DNA from: Stagonosporopsis chrysanthemi
Lineage: Eukaryota > Ascomycota > Dothideomycetes > Pleosporales > Didymellaceae
Length of the DNA: 64,000 nucleotides
Reading direction: 5' to 3'
NCBI GenBank assembly: GCA_022560025.1
Contig: JAFISE010000057.1
Location: 120,529-184,528, forward strand
Below the pieces are notes generated by a model. That model was not told where the DNA came from. It made no database searches and was given only the letters and a program-made list of their open reading frames with translations. The position numbers and the translations under genes are program-made. Positions 1-11,004 of the stretch are shown in pieces (the stretch's first letter is position 1; each line of letters begins with the position of its first letter).

Positions 1-1
1 C

Positions 2-2136
2 ACCAACGATAACAATCACAATGCTAGCACACTAGCAATGAACCAATTGTACACTGGTACTGACAATGCGGACCTTACGTTCTTCGACGGCACCATGTCG
101 AATTTTGATGACACACCCGGCGTCGATCCCTTCTTACCGGACTACTTCCGGAACATGCCACCGTTTGAGTCGTTCCTGTCTGGCCATGCTACTCCAAGGG
201 GTCTACTGGACCTCAACTTCGACATGGATGTTGGGCTCACAGATCTCGATCTTGGGTTGCTGGATCAATACAACTTTCAAGTGCCTTTTACAGCGGGAAC
301 GCCTTCTACTGACGCTCATGGTTTAGAGCCACAACCACTGGAGCGTGACGGCGCGCCAGTACGTGCGGAAGCCTTCAAACAAAGCATATGGCGCTACAAC
401 CCACGCCGTGATAAGGACCATGGCGGGATGGAACAGTCGAATCTGGCTTTTCCCGATTCAGAGAAAGACAGTTCCCGCCGCGCACATCTCCCACAGCGAC
501 GCGCGCTGAATGAAAGACTTGGTCGTGTGAGCCGTGATCGGGTCATGGCTCTGGTCCTTGGTACATGCAGTCCTGAGAACGTCAAGCGTATTGCATCCGC
601 GTTTCCAAGCGTCGAACTGCTTGATGGGCTTATACAGTTCTTCCTAACCTCACCGGCCCTCGATGTGCAGTCTTGGTTCCACCTTCCGACTTTGTCTCTG
701 GCCAAGATGAGACCAGAGTTACTTGCTTGTATCATCTCAGCAGGCGCTGCGTCAACGCCCGACGTTCCCTTGCGTAAGCTTGGATTTGCTCTTCACGAAG
801 CGGCTCGAATGGGTCAGTCGAAGTCTTTTGAAGACGACAACTCGGCGATCAGAGACTTACAGCATGTGCGAACCTTCTTGCTACAACTGATTGTAGGTAT
901 GTGGTCTGGTGTCAGCCGTAAGATGGAAATTGCAGAAAGCTTCTTACAACCACTTGTGACAATGGTCCGGCGGGGAGGCCGGCTGCGGCGTTCGACGTGG
1001 AAGGACATTTCCCCAACCATGGAAGAGGAGGGGCCAGCTCTGGAAGCAAAATGGCGCGATTGGGTCCACCAAGAGTCGTATGTCCGTCTAATTTATCGTG
1101 TGTTCGAGCTTGACAGACAGTCGTCAATGGCCCTACTCAAGCCGCCGCTGATGGCATACTCTGAGATGCAGCTCCCTTTGCCCAGCTCAAATCGTAAGTC
1201 GATGTTCTCTCTCATGCAGCTTCGAGCTAGTTTGGGCCAATTAGAAGTACGTTCCACTAACCCTGAATAGACCTCTGGCTTGCAAAATCGGCGAGTGCGT
1301 GGAAGAGCGCGTACTTGGATACTTGGGATGCGGGAAAGCGCCCATCAGCGGTTGACTGCTTTTTGGACCTGGACAATCTCGGTCAGCATGACAGCGCGAG
1401 CACCATCTTCCTGTATATGATGTGGGGCCTAGTCTGGGAGTTCCGCCAGATGACCTCGCTCGGTGCGCGCTCACCCAGCAAAGGGAACACCAGCCTCATT
1501 TTATCATCGCGCTATCAGGAACTCACGAAGCAGATCGAAGACTTTCATGTCAGCAGCCCACCAATGACTAAGAGCGCTGAGATCACCATGGAGCTCATGC
1601 TGGTACATCTTAACGCTCCTCTGGATGACATTCAGCTATTTGCTGGGATTGAGGGTCAGGAGGAGGCGCGCTCCGCTTATCCTTCGTTGCGCGACTGGGT
1701 TAAGAGCGTTCCAGCCCGCCAGTCACTGTGGCACGCGGGACAAATTTTGCGGGCTACTGAGAACCTCCCGAGAGGCCTTCTGTGCAATTTCAATGCGATC
1801 GCCGTATACCACGCGGGACTGATTTTATGGGGCTACGGCTTGCTGAAGCGATCTGCTACAGACAAGCCATCGCCCAGTGACAGCCTCCAGACTGCAGTCC
1901 TTCTCAATGGAGACGACGTCTTGGGTGCACGAAGATTTGTCACTCTAGATCGAGGATGTCCATCGATAAGAACAGCGAACTCGAAAGACGCAATCCCACT
2001 CAGCAACGTCGCTGCCGTCATGGATGGCTTAGTTCAGCTACTGCTGGCGCCATATGAAGCCGTTGAAGGATCATGCCCACCACTGGTAGGCAATCTTGTG
2101 CAACTGTTGGAAGGCCTTCGCCCAGGCACCCAGTAG
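2..2136 (+). CDS. Fungal_trans-type transcription factor, 5' end missing
   Basis: The frame is open to the first base of the window, so the N-terminal part is cut off. Exons: 2-1193 and 1271-2136. The donor GTAAGT at 1194 and a CTAAC branch site before the AG at 1269-1270 give a 77-nt intron and restore the family motif LWLAKSASAWKSAYL across the junction; staying in frame instead would end at 1268-1270. The readable part matches the regulatory region found in fungal C2H2 or Zn-cluster regulators (RRDKDHGGMEQ, SRDRVMALVLGTC, KMEIAESFLQPLVTMVRRGG, LWHAGQILRATENLP). By family it would act in the nucleus as an RNA polymerase II regulator; the DNA-binding finger, probably C2H2, would lie upstream of the window. 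It sits beside an MFS transporter and a flavin monooxygenase, so it may regulate them (inference). Family call is firm, target unknown. Confidence 0.85.
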
Positions 2137-2809
2137 CTATCGGGAGTATCGGACCCTGTGGATTAACGCTGAGTGGTCGCCGGGACGTCTAGGAAGATGA
2201 CTTTCGATGGTGGTAGAGATCAACCGAGATGCCCCTCTTAAAGGCGCAGTATGATCAACGATTTCACGGTCTTCGGCTGCAAAAGTAGAGACCGTAGTGA
2301 AGATGTCTTCGTACTGTCGCATCACAAAGCGTACATCAAATCACTCTACTGCAGTCCCCGTGCGTGACCACCGCTAATCGCCGTGCATGAGCAACCTTCT
2401 GTAACAGGAACCTTGGGCCTAGTGGATTGTGAATCCTCCACAGCACTTGGCGTTCATTGGTTGTCTTATCAGAGCGGCAGATGTTTTCGGATTAACCCCG
2501 CCTCTCTTGCTCGACTTTGTCTTAGTGTGAAAGCGGCTGGCTCCTCCACATCGGACAACCCCATTTTATCCCCACAAAACGGCAGTCCAAGCTGGGGTAA
2601 TCTGGCCCAATGCGCTACTTGCTGCGACGAGCGAAAGGCGCCGAAACCCACGCTCATTCGCTGCAGTGCGACCGAGAGTGAATGTTCGCCCTCCACGACC
2701 ATCCGGTCCATAATCTATTTAGTCTGGAGTGTGCATCGACACCAAACAATTTCCATCTCCTTGGAGCCATCGCAACACTGAAGATCCCTAGGGCTCACCT
2801 TCACTCATC
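2137..2809. other. Intergenic region, no gene seen
   Basis: This separates the regulator from the MFS transporter. An open frame at 2383-2781 has no recognisable domain or composition signal and is not called. Promoter elements for the transporter presumably lie here, but none stands out. Confidence 0.5.
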
Positions 2810-4507
2810 ATGACATCCTTCAGGCAGGCTTTTGCCTTGTCGAAAGACGAGGTCAAGAATGCTACACCGCCAGGCACTGCTACACTTGTTGGTATGTCTG
2901 ATTCAGCAACCTTCATCAACAACCTACTGATCGTCATCAGAACACCTTGAATGGGCTGCATCTCAGCAGGGTCACGATGAGATTCGTCTGGTTCCCCAAC
3001 CCTCTTCAGACCCTGCGGACCCCCTGAATCTGCCAATGTGGCGAAAACTTGCCATGCTGTTCTGCATGTCTGTTCATCCCTTCGTGGTCAACTTCTCCAG
3101 TTCGTCCATCTCGAGTGCGCTGCCAATCTATGCGGGATCCCCCATCTTCGGCCTACCACCCAAGCCCTTCTCCGAGCTCACCTACTTGGTTGCCGTCAAT
3201 ATCCTTATGTTGGGCTTTTCAAACCTGTGGTGGGTGCCGTTGGCGAACACGTTCGGACGCAGGCCCGTTGTCCTCGGCAGTCTTCTGCTTCTCACCCTCT
3301 CAAGCATGTGGGCTGGCTTGACAACCAACTTCAACAGCCTGCTGGCAGCTCGTTTGTTCATGGGCATTGGAGGAGGGCCAGCTGACGCAGTCTCGCCCGA
3401 TGTTGTTGGTGAGATCTTCTTCGTGCACCAGCGCGGGCGCGCTATGGTAAGTGACCCAAGATCGACCCTCGTACCGGCACTAACATGTATCAGGCTATCT
3501 ACACTGTTTTCTTGTCCTTCGGCTCGCTCGTCGGAGGCGTCGCAGGTGGCTACATCGTATCATCCCTAGGCCTGGTCTGGATCCACTGGATGAACGTCCT
3601 CCTCTCCGCAATAACCTTCGTGCTTTGCCTCGTCTTCCAAGCCGAGACGCTCTTCGACCGACCCCAATGGCTCAACGACCTCGAAGGCGAAGACGGAAAA
3701 GACCACACCGAGAAGAAGGAAGCCGTCTCAACCGTGCAGCCCCCACCTTCTTCATATCCCCCATACTCGTACATGAAGTCCCTGCGCCTCATCACCTACC
3801 GCCCGGGCATTGTCCAGAAATTCCTCGCCCCGTACAAAACCATGCGCCTCCCCGGCGTCTGGCTCATCTCCGCCTGGTACGCCGGCCTCGTCGGCCTCAT
3901 CGTGACAATCAGCACCATCGGCCCTCAGCTGCTCGCGGCACCGCCGTACCTCTGGGGCAAAGACGTGGGGCTGATCAACATCGGCGGCGTCGTGGGCGCG
4001 CTGCTGGGCTGCGTCTACACGTACTTCATCGTGGACTGGACAACGAAGCGCAACGCAACCAGGGACTCGCACGGCTACGCGGAGCCCGAGACCCGTCTCG
4101 TGACCGCGCTGCCCGCGCTCTTCATCGCCACAGCCGGCGCCCTGGTCTTCGGCTTTGTCGCCCAGAACCCCTCGCCCACTGGCTGGGTCGGGCTGCAGTT
4201 CGGCCTTGGCATGGTTGCGTTTGGCCTCATGCAGGCGCCCTCCGTGGGCTTCAACTACCTGATTGAGTCGTACACGAGCATTGCGGGAGACTGCTTTGTG
4301 GCGGTTACGAGTGCGCGTGCGGTGGTGAGTTTTGCGTGGACGTTTTTCATCGGCGAGTGGGTGCACCACGATGGGCCGGCGGAGGCGTTTGGCATTTTCG
4401 GTATGCTGATGGGGCTGTTTGCGCTGATGACTGTGCCGATGCTGATTTGGGGGAAGAGGCTCAGGATCTGGACGGCGAAGTGGGTGCCCGAGGGTACGGC
4501 GCTGTGA
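2810..4507 (+). CDS. MFS transporter, DHA1-like drug:H+ antiporter family
   Basis: Exons: 2810-2891, 2941-3446 and 3494-4507, giving 533 residues. Both introns are about 48 nt with GTATGT and GTAAGT donors and CAG acceptors, and the frame is continuous. The order is a hydrophilic N-terminus of about 60 residues, then hydrophobic segments consistent with 12 membrane helices; the typical entry motif DPLNLPMWRK precedes helix 1. A motif-A signature, NTFGRRPVVLG, lies at residues 130-140 between helices 2 and 3, and a Gly-rich segment (RLFMGIGGGPADA) follows. A charged cytoplasmic loop between helices 6 and 7 is normal for the family. Proton-coupled export of small organic molecules at the plasma membrane is the family role; substrate is unknown. 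It lies between a regulator and a convergent flavin monooxygenase, which suggests transport of that enzyme's substrate or product (inference). Confidence 0.9.
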
Positions 4508-4901
4508 GCGCTGCGGATGTTTGGGACATGTTCGCCTTTTGTCAGGCTGGGAGATTTCTGAATCGCGTCGTTAGCTGTGAAATGTTGACTCGATGTCTTT
4601 GATCATGAATCTCACCTCTTCGTGCTGTGTGTGGAACTTCAACTCTACAGGACGCCTTCGTCAACTTGATACGTATCCTGCTCAGCCTATACCGAATCAC
4701 GCCGCCTTTACATACAGACACCGTATCGTCGTTCTTTACCCGCCCACTGCTCAGGATGGAGGTGGTGTAAGGTCCGGCGCATGCGTTCAGTAGCTAAGGC
4801 TCCCAATCTCCGCAGATTGGATGCTCAGAACAGACCATAGTGCAGACTCAGAGAACAAAGCACTAGAGAAAAGGGTAGATTCATTTTGCTACACACACCC
4901 A
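4508..4901. other. Convergent 3' intergenic region
   Basis: The transporter and the monooxygenase end towards each other here, so this should hold both 3' untranslated regions. A short open frame at 4593-4793 has no features of a gene. Nothing else seen. Confidence 0.5.
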
Positions 4902-7158
4902 CTACTCAACCCTCCTCACAGAACTAACATCACTAACCCCCGTCCCCTCCACAATCTTCGCCTCCACAACCTCATACACCGGCACCTCCTGTAATCTCGC
5001 AACAACATGGTGGAGCGTAGGCAGCGCCTTCCAGTCCAGTGCATCGAACTGCACCTGTGCGTCCTTGGCATGCAGTGTCCTCGATACCTTCTTCTCGACC
5101 GTCTTGGCGTCCTCATCGTTGGGCAGAAAGGCTGTGTACGACACGTCGGCCTGACCACGCTCCTTGCTGCCGATGCTGCCGGTGGTGGGGATGTGCTTGT
5201 GGAAGAAGAGACCCTCTTCCGGAGGTGGGGGTGGCGGCCCGTGACCCGGAGGTGGACCTTGAGCTTGAGCTGGGGGTTGCGAGGGCGCAGCCTCGTCGTT
5301 TCTCAAGCGCTCGGCTGGCTCGGAGAGAGTCAGAGTGGCGAAATTGGAGCCCATCCAGCTAGCCTTCAATGACAATGTGCTGCCCTCTTGCTGGACGTTG
5401 AGGTCGGCAAATAGCTTGGGGAAGCCAAGCTCTTCCCTCCCGCTGAGGATGGGGTCTGCAAGGTTCTCGAAGAGCACGGGGAGATATGTGCCTACCACTG
5501 TTTCGCCGTTGTCTTTGGTGTATTGCACGCCGTGAATGTACAGGCCGAAGTGTGAGTAGCCACGACCGCCAAGCCATTCGAGGTTATCAAGCTGCGTCGC
5601 TGCGAAGGTAGCGTGGGCGATTGTATCTTGGGAGGCAAACTTGAGCTTCTCCGTGGGGAAGAGATTCTGCAGAATGGTCCTGCTCGACTTGAACTTCACA
5701 CTTGTCGTCTTGAATGTGGCTTTGCTTCCATCGCGTTGGCGGCCGAGGAAGTCTTGTCGCGGTCCTGGCATGGGGCCGAACGACGTTGGCATCCTCCAAA
5801 GCAAACCCTTGTTGTTCTCCCACTCATGCTTCCGTAGCATCTGGCTTGAGTAGTCCCACTCGTCGTGGCCGAAGTTATAGGCGGTGAAGCGGGATGAATC
5901 CAATGGGGGGCCAGATCCAAGGTCCATGCCTGCGATGCGAGAGATCTCCTGGATGTATGAGGCGCGTTCAAAGCGGCACTTCTGATACAGTTTAAGACGC
6001 TCGGGGATAGCACTGAGAGGAGTGCCTCTCTGCAGCATGACTGCAAGTGACGCCGCATCCTCAATGGCCTGACCTGCACCCTGACCCTGATCTGTTGTTT
6101 ACTGTGTTAGTAAGTTGTATCGACAAATAAGGAGTTGGGCATCACTTACGAGGCGTGAAGGGATGTGCCGCATCGCCGATGAGAACCAACTTCTCATGGG
6201 TCCAGTTGGGCAGCTGCTCCATATCGAGCAATTCCCACACCTTGAGCGTTTCCTCGTCCGCCATGCTGAGCAGCTTGAGCACGGCCGGTTCGAAGTCCTT
6301 GTAGACCTCGAGCATCTTGTCAATGTTTCCCTGATTCTGCCAGTCGCTGCTGCCCGGCTCATTGGGGTTGACCTGCGACTCTGACGTGGGGTGGATATTG
6401 ACGAAGTTCAACAGGGTGTTGTCTGATGTCGGGTATACGACTACACGGCGGTCGCGGCCGAAGATCATGACGAGGTGGCCCTCGTGCTCGGCGAACTTCT
6501 TTGTTTCTGGAACAGCTAGAGCACGCTCTCTGGGGATGAGAAAGCGGAATGCACTCTTGCCTGAGCCGAAGGTCTTGATGTTCTCCGCGCCTGGAATTCT
6601 TGGTCTTGTTTTTGAGTGTACGCCATCAGCGCCGATGACGATGTCGCTGTGCACTACCTCGCCAGTCTCTAGCGTGACTGTTCCTTCTGCGGTGTTGACG
6701 TCCACGACCCTTGATCGTGTCTTCAAGATCGCCGGCTTGCCGGGGCCGTCCTCAGTGGTCGCCAGTCTCTTCAACTCGGAGTGCAGGCCGACACGGTGAG
6801 CCAGCTGCCACGGATGCTGCCATCGGTGGGCTTCGCGCTCAAGTGGTATGCTAAACAATTCCTTTCCATTAGGAAGCCACTGGCTCAGTTTCCTGCATTC
6901 CACCGCACCGAGCTTCTCAGGGAAAAGCCCCATGCGACGAAGAAGTCCGTTGGCATTGGGCGCGAGATGGACGGCTGCACCAAGCTCGTTAGCGAATCGT
7001 GACTGTTCGAGCAGAGTAACGCTATGTCCTTGTTGACGTAGGAAGATGGCAGCAGAGAGACCGCCAATACCGGCGCCCACTATTGTGACGTTAAGCGGTC
7101 TGGTCTCATCGTGCGACAGGCCGTTAATGCCGTTTGCTTGGTTTTGTGTGAAATCCAT
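4902..7158 (-). CDS. FAD-dependent monooxygenase fused to acetoacetate decarboxylase-like domain
   Basis: Exons on the minus strand: 7158-6150 and 6091-4902, 732 residues. The intron (donor GTAAGT) splits the codon for His in the hallmark GDAAHPFTPHQGQGAGQ, residues 328-344. The N-terminal 430 residues are a salicylate-hydroxylase-like flavin monooxygenase: dinucleotide-binding GAGIGG at 28-33, a DG segment (IGADGVHS) and the flavin-ribityl GDAAHP motif. Residues of about 435-730 resemble acetoacetate decarboxylase: YLPVLFENLADPILSGREEL followed by FPK, whose Lys 562 aligns with the Schiff-base lysine of the bacterial enzyme. A Pro-rich insert lies near residues 600-630. I infer sequential hydroxylation and decarboxylation or keto-acid chemistry on one substrate in the cytosol; substrate is unknown. 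The start at 7158 is the first ATG; the frame upstream has only a non-ATG opening. Confidence 0.88.
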
Positions 7159-7702
7159 TGTGACGCTGTTGTATCGCTGTAAAAATGAATTAAAAGGAGG
7201 GACAACAACAGAAGTGACAGGTGAGTAGCTCAAATGGGCTGTCAGATATTACTGTCATTCGGTTGCCTTCGGTGGTGGGTATCGACCGCGGTCTGCGGAA
7301 TGTGGAGGGACGACAGTCGAGCAGCCCGAAAAGCTGGGGTCCGGGGTCCACGTGATGATTACTTTCGGCGTCCGTACATTCCACGGGGCGGCATCGTTCC
7401 ATCCGTCGCGCATCTCGGACACAGCTTTGCACGAGTTATTGTGGAAGGCAGTTGTAAGATGATAAATGTAGCGAGCGGAGAACCCGAATTCGGCTCTTGC
7501 CCAATGTGGAACAAGCGCATCATCACAGCTACTCGACTGGCTCGAAGCATGCAAAACTGAACTGGAATGCCATAATTATTCTGTATGGCTATCACGAACT
7601 CCGTCCCAAAAAGACAAAAAATCTCCCCTATCCCCAGAATCGCTCTTCGATCACCACCCCCAAGCCCCCTGCCCTCCCTCCCAACGCGTATCTCCTTCCC
7701 AC
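7159..7702. other. Intergenic region, C-rich stretch
   Basis: This lies between the monooxygenase start and the end of the next minus-strand gene. The bases near 7625-7750 are strongly C-rich on the plus strand, which would be a G-rich 3' untranslated region for the 118-residue gene. Several overlapping short open frames here lack coding features. Confidence 0.45.
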
Positions 7703-8108
7703 TCACCACTCCCCCCCCAATTTATACCCAACACCCCACACCCTCCCAGCTGTGGCCCTCCAAACCTTGCTCGCCGTCTGCTCCCATTAGCCTACATCAC
7801 CAACCCCCAGCGCCGTCTATACTCACCGATTGCAAAAGCACCCCCGTGAACATGGTCCCGATAAACGCCCGCTCAATGGGATTCTGATACACGCGCCGCT
7901 CGCTCTGGTCGAGCTGCGCGTTGACGGGTCGGTAGGTGGGCACGCGGCGGTGGTCGGTTGGCCAGTCTGATGGGTTTGAGGAGGCAGGTGCGGGGTGTGG
8001 GTTGAGGGAGGTGTCGAGATCGGGGGAGGAGGAGTGGGTGAGTTCGTAGTCGCGCAGGACAGCGGCTGAGGCGTAGGTGAGCGGGTTGGAGGTTGTGGTT
8101 ACGGACAT
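7703..8108 (-). CDS. Small hypothetical protein, 118 residues
   Basis: Exons on the minus strand: 8108-7827 and 7777-7703. The intron has a GTGAGT donor and a CTAAT branch site eight bases before the CAG acceptor; without splicing the frame ends 8 codons later in unrelated sequence. The second exon adds 24 residues ending GYKLGGEW. The N-terminal 60 residues are Ser/Pro/Asp-rich; the C-terminal half is more conserved-looking (NPIERAFIGTMFTGVLLQS, then a basic Trp-containing tail) and is amphipathic with a short hydrophobic stretch. I do not recognise the family; a small organelle or membrane-associated protein is possible. It is divergently arranged with the aldehyde-dehydrogenase-like gene, with 344 bases between starts, so the two probably share a promoter. 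Confidence 0.6.
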
Positions 8109-8452
8109 GGTTGAGTGGGCTTTTTTGCTTGGGTTTAGATGGAGCGCTGACGGGGTGGAAAGGTAGGATGCAGAGATGGATACAAGAGGGTAGGCTGTAA
8201 GATGCGTTCGTACAATTCCAGGTTCGCTCGGTCTTCGGCGCGGGTGGGGCGCAAGGGAAAGCTAGGGTTGTGGCGTGAAGCGTGAGGGTTCCCGATGTGG
8301 AGGTGGATGGCCCGAGGAATGTCGCGCCAATAGGAGAACGTCGAGTTCCGGGGTATGTACGAGACCGTTGAGCTTAACATCTGGGTTGCGAGTGTCCCTG
8401 TCCTGTATCTCTCTGTTTTCTCGATCCAAGTTCGATTTTGTCGTGGGCAGTT
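8109..8452. other. Divergent promoter region
   Basis: This lies between the starts of the 118-residue gene (minus) and the aldehyde-dehydrogenase-like gene (plus). No clear TATA box; the arrangement suggests shared control. Open frames in it on the minus strand are not supported. Confidence 0.45.
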
Positions 8453-9998
8453 ATGGCAGACTCTACAATCGCACAACTTCACGCAACCGCCCTCACGGCG
8501 CGCTGCCACAATGTTTTCTTCCGCCAGAAGCAGCTCAAAGCTCTCCATGATGGCCTGCGCCAGGATAGCAACACTCTCAAGGACGCCATTAAAGCAGACA
8601 CGCGGGTTTCAGATCAGGAAGCAGTAACTGAAGTCGCGCTGTCTCTGGAGCTCGTGAAGGAGCACTACGTTTCTATCAACACGGCGAAAGAGCTTGAGAA
8701 GGAATACCGAGTTGCAAATGGCAAAGACGCGGGTGATCAGACAAAGCCATGGGGAGTGGTCTATATAGAGCCACAGCAGACTCACACTCCGTTGTTTTCG
8801 ATCATTGCGTCGTTGAGCACGGCGCTGGCTGCTGGGAACTGTGTTGCGCTCAAGGTAAGATCTCGTATCAAGATCAGTATCCCGTTTACTGATCAAACCA
8901 CAGCTTGAGAACAGCCTCCGCTCTCTTCCAACACTCTTGCGCACACTTCTCGTTCAGGCGCTCGAGCCGGACACGTTCGCTATCGTGTCGTCGGCGCCAT
9001 CACAAGAAGCGCTGACGACATGCTTACAAGTTCTGCAAGAGACACAAATCCAAGAGCCGTCCTACGCACAGCTTGTCTCGTCAAAAAACAAAGTCATCGC
9101 CATTGTAGACCGCACAGCCGATCTCGTCACTGCGGCGGAGCACCTAGTCACAGCGCGCTTTGCGTTCGGCGGAAGCTCGCCGTACGCGCCTGATCTCATC
9201 TTCGTCAACGAATACGTGAAGAAGGAGTTCCTCGAGCACGCGCTCAAGTTCGCAATCCCGTACCTCGCATCCTCGCAGGACGTTGCGTCGAACGGCTCGC
9301 CCAAATCACCGACACTTGGCGAGCAGAAGACCTCCTCGCGGACAGCAGAGGCCCTGCAAGTCCTCGAGACCAGCCAATCCTGGCGCACAAACGTGATAAC
9401 CCAGGGCTCCAACGGCGCCATAATCGACCTGACGAATCTCTCTGCCCTCCCCGCAAAAGCCTCTCACCCAATCTTTGCCGTCTCTGCCATCACCTCGCTC
9501 GAGCACGCCATCAGCCTGATCGACGAAGACGCCGCGGCAGCACCAGGCCTGCTCGCAGGCTACTACTTCGGCACGCCCTCGGCGGGCAAGTACCTCAGCC
9601 AGTTCATCGCCGCCGACGTCTCGCTCGTGAACCACATTCCCTACCAGCTGCTCCTGGGCCCCGCAGCGCCAGCACACTACAGCATCGACGTTGACGCACG
9701 TTACACAACGGCGCAGTTCACACGCGTAGCGCCAGCATTCATCTCGCCTGCAGGGTCGCATGCGGCGCTTGCCAAGGTGCTGCAGGGTAAGGAGTCGCGG
9801 AGAGCGGCTGCGGAGGCTCTGGGCAAGGCGAGTCAGGAGATCAAGGAGAAGAAGCGGGCGGAGTGGATTGCGATCGGGTATTTCGAGCAGGGCATTTTGA
9901 TCGGGCTGGGCTTGTATGGTGTTCCGCTGTTGGCGTGCATTGGCACGGGGGTATTTTTTGGTGTGAGGGCAGGGTTGAGAAGATTTTCACTCATCTGA
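8453..9998 (+). CDS. Aldehyde dehydrogenase-like protein, probable pseudoenzyme with C-terminal membrane segment
   Basis: Exons: 8453-8854 and 8904-9998, 498 residues; intron GTAAGA to CAG, 49 nt. The overall fold match is to class 3 or fatty aldehyde dehydrogenases: an N-terminal helical region with RQKQLKALHDGL, then KPWGVVYIEPQQTHTPLFSI and ALAAGNCVALK of the cofactor-binding domain. The catalytic block reads RFAFGGSSPYAPD at residues 219-231, so Pro 227 stands where the family has its nucleophilic Cys, and the ELGGK segment with the general-base Glu is replaced by SSKNK. The C-terminus (about 465-493) is a hydrophobic helix, as in membrane-bound fatty aldehyde dehydrogenases. Oxidation of aldehydes by the normal mechanism is therefore unlikely; a scaffold or NAD-sensing role is possible (inference). 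The long open frame and regular codon use argue against a pseudogene. Confidence 0.82.
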
Positions 9999-10404
9999 GG
10001 GTTTTGTTGGGAATTGATATAACTTTCGAGTATCGTGGCCCGGGTTCTGAGTTTGATATGCTGAAATGATAGTGGTATAGTCTGTTCGGGATAAAAGCTT
10101 GACTGGTTCGCGTGAGGTGACGCATCGAGTGGTCAGGCATTGTTGCGTAGTGTCAAAGCAGTACTCCGGAGCCGGTATCATATCCTGCAATGTCGATGGG
10201 CTCCGGAGCTGAGGTAGTGACGTGTCATATTTCTACAAATGGCTGATGCCAGAAGACCTCCACATGCAACATCTTGACACCTATGCCATGACTTCTTCTT
10301 ATTCATACAACATGTCTTACAGCGCCCGAGCCATGCAGTGTGACCGTTCCGTCTCGTCACCGTGTTTATACATTGAGCATCCCCTCCCATCGTTCCCTCA
10401 CCCT
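9999..10404. other. Convergent 3' intergenic region
   Basis: This lies between the aldehyde-dehydrogenase-like gene and the uS8m gene, which end towards each other. Overlapping open frames on both strands are short and unsupported. Nothing else seen. Confidence 0.45.
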
Positions 10405-11004
10405 CTACCACACTCTGCACAGCGCCATGCCTCCCAGTTGCCTCTCCACACACTCGCGCGCCTCCAAAATACCCCGGTCGGTTGTAAGGAACATGCACTC
10501 TCCCGGGTGTGTGAGACCCTTGACGTAGCTCGCCTCCCGTGTCCTTGTGATCTTGTTCAAGTCGCTTGATGTGAGCCATATCCGTCTTGTGGGCTTAGAA
10601 ACCAGCTTCATGTTCTTGAGCACGGGCTCGTTGTTCCAGTACTTCAGGCCGAGCCAGAGCCTGCGCCGCGCAGGGTTCTGGGGCACGCTGACGCTGTCGA
10701 TCTGCTCCCTGCCCAAGGCCAGCTGTGTCTGCTCGCCGCCCTCGACGTTGTAAGCCTGCCATGGCTCATTCTTCAAGGTCTGCGCCATGTGCTTCATCTC
10801 CTCTGGGTCGGGCTGCGACTGCAGAAGGAATGGCTTTGGTGGTGAAACGCCGCCGAGGGTCACGGAGGAGAGGAATCCTTCGCGCTGCAGGCCGAGGACG
10901 AGGTTGACGTGTAACTTCGATACGGGGATGGATGTCAGGCCAAGACGAGCTTTGGATGCATTTTGCAAGTGAGAGCACACGTGTGCAAGGTTTACGAGCG
11001 ACAT
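10405..11004 (-). CDS. MRPS8: Mitochondrial small ribosomal subunit protein uS8m
   Basis: A single exon of 199 residues on the minus strand. The N-terminal MSLVNLAHVCSHLQNASKAR and the C-terminal blocks (RRLWLGLKYWNNEPVL, SKPTRRIW, GECMFLTTDRGILEAREC, VERQLGGMALCRVW) match fungal mitochondrial S8 proteins over the whole length. The family binds the central domain of the small-subunit rRNA and is needed for assembly of the mitochondrial 30S-like particle. The middle contains an extra charged and Gln-rich segment of about 40 residues, common in mitochondrial versions. No separate presequence is obvious, but the N-terminus is basic and amphipathic. Start at 11004 is the first ATG and fits the family. 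Confidence 0.93.
   Translation of the reverse strand: MSLVNLAHVCSHLQNASKARLGLTSIPVSKLHVNLVLGLQREGFLSSVTLGGVSPPKPFLLQSQPDPEEMKHMAQTLKNEPWQAYNVEGGEQTQLALGREQIDSVSVPQNPARRRLWLGLKYWNNEPVLKNMKLVSKPTRRIWLTSSDLNKITRTREASYVKGLTHPGECMFLTTDRGILEARECVERQLGGMALCRVW

Noticed and set aside
2383..2781. 132-codon open frame between the regulator and the transporter
   Set aside because: No domain, no splice or promoter support, composition not distinctive.
3752..4369. Antisense and alternative-frame open frames inside the MFS transporter
   Set aside because: Shadows of a clearly coding exon with transporter motifs.
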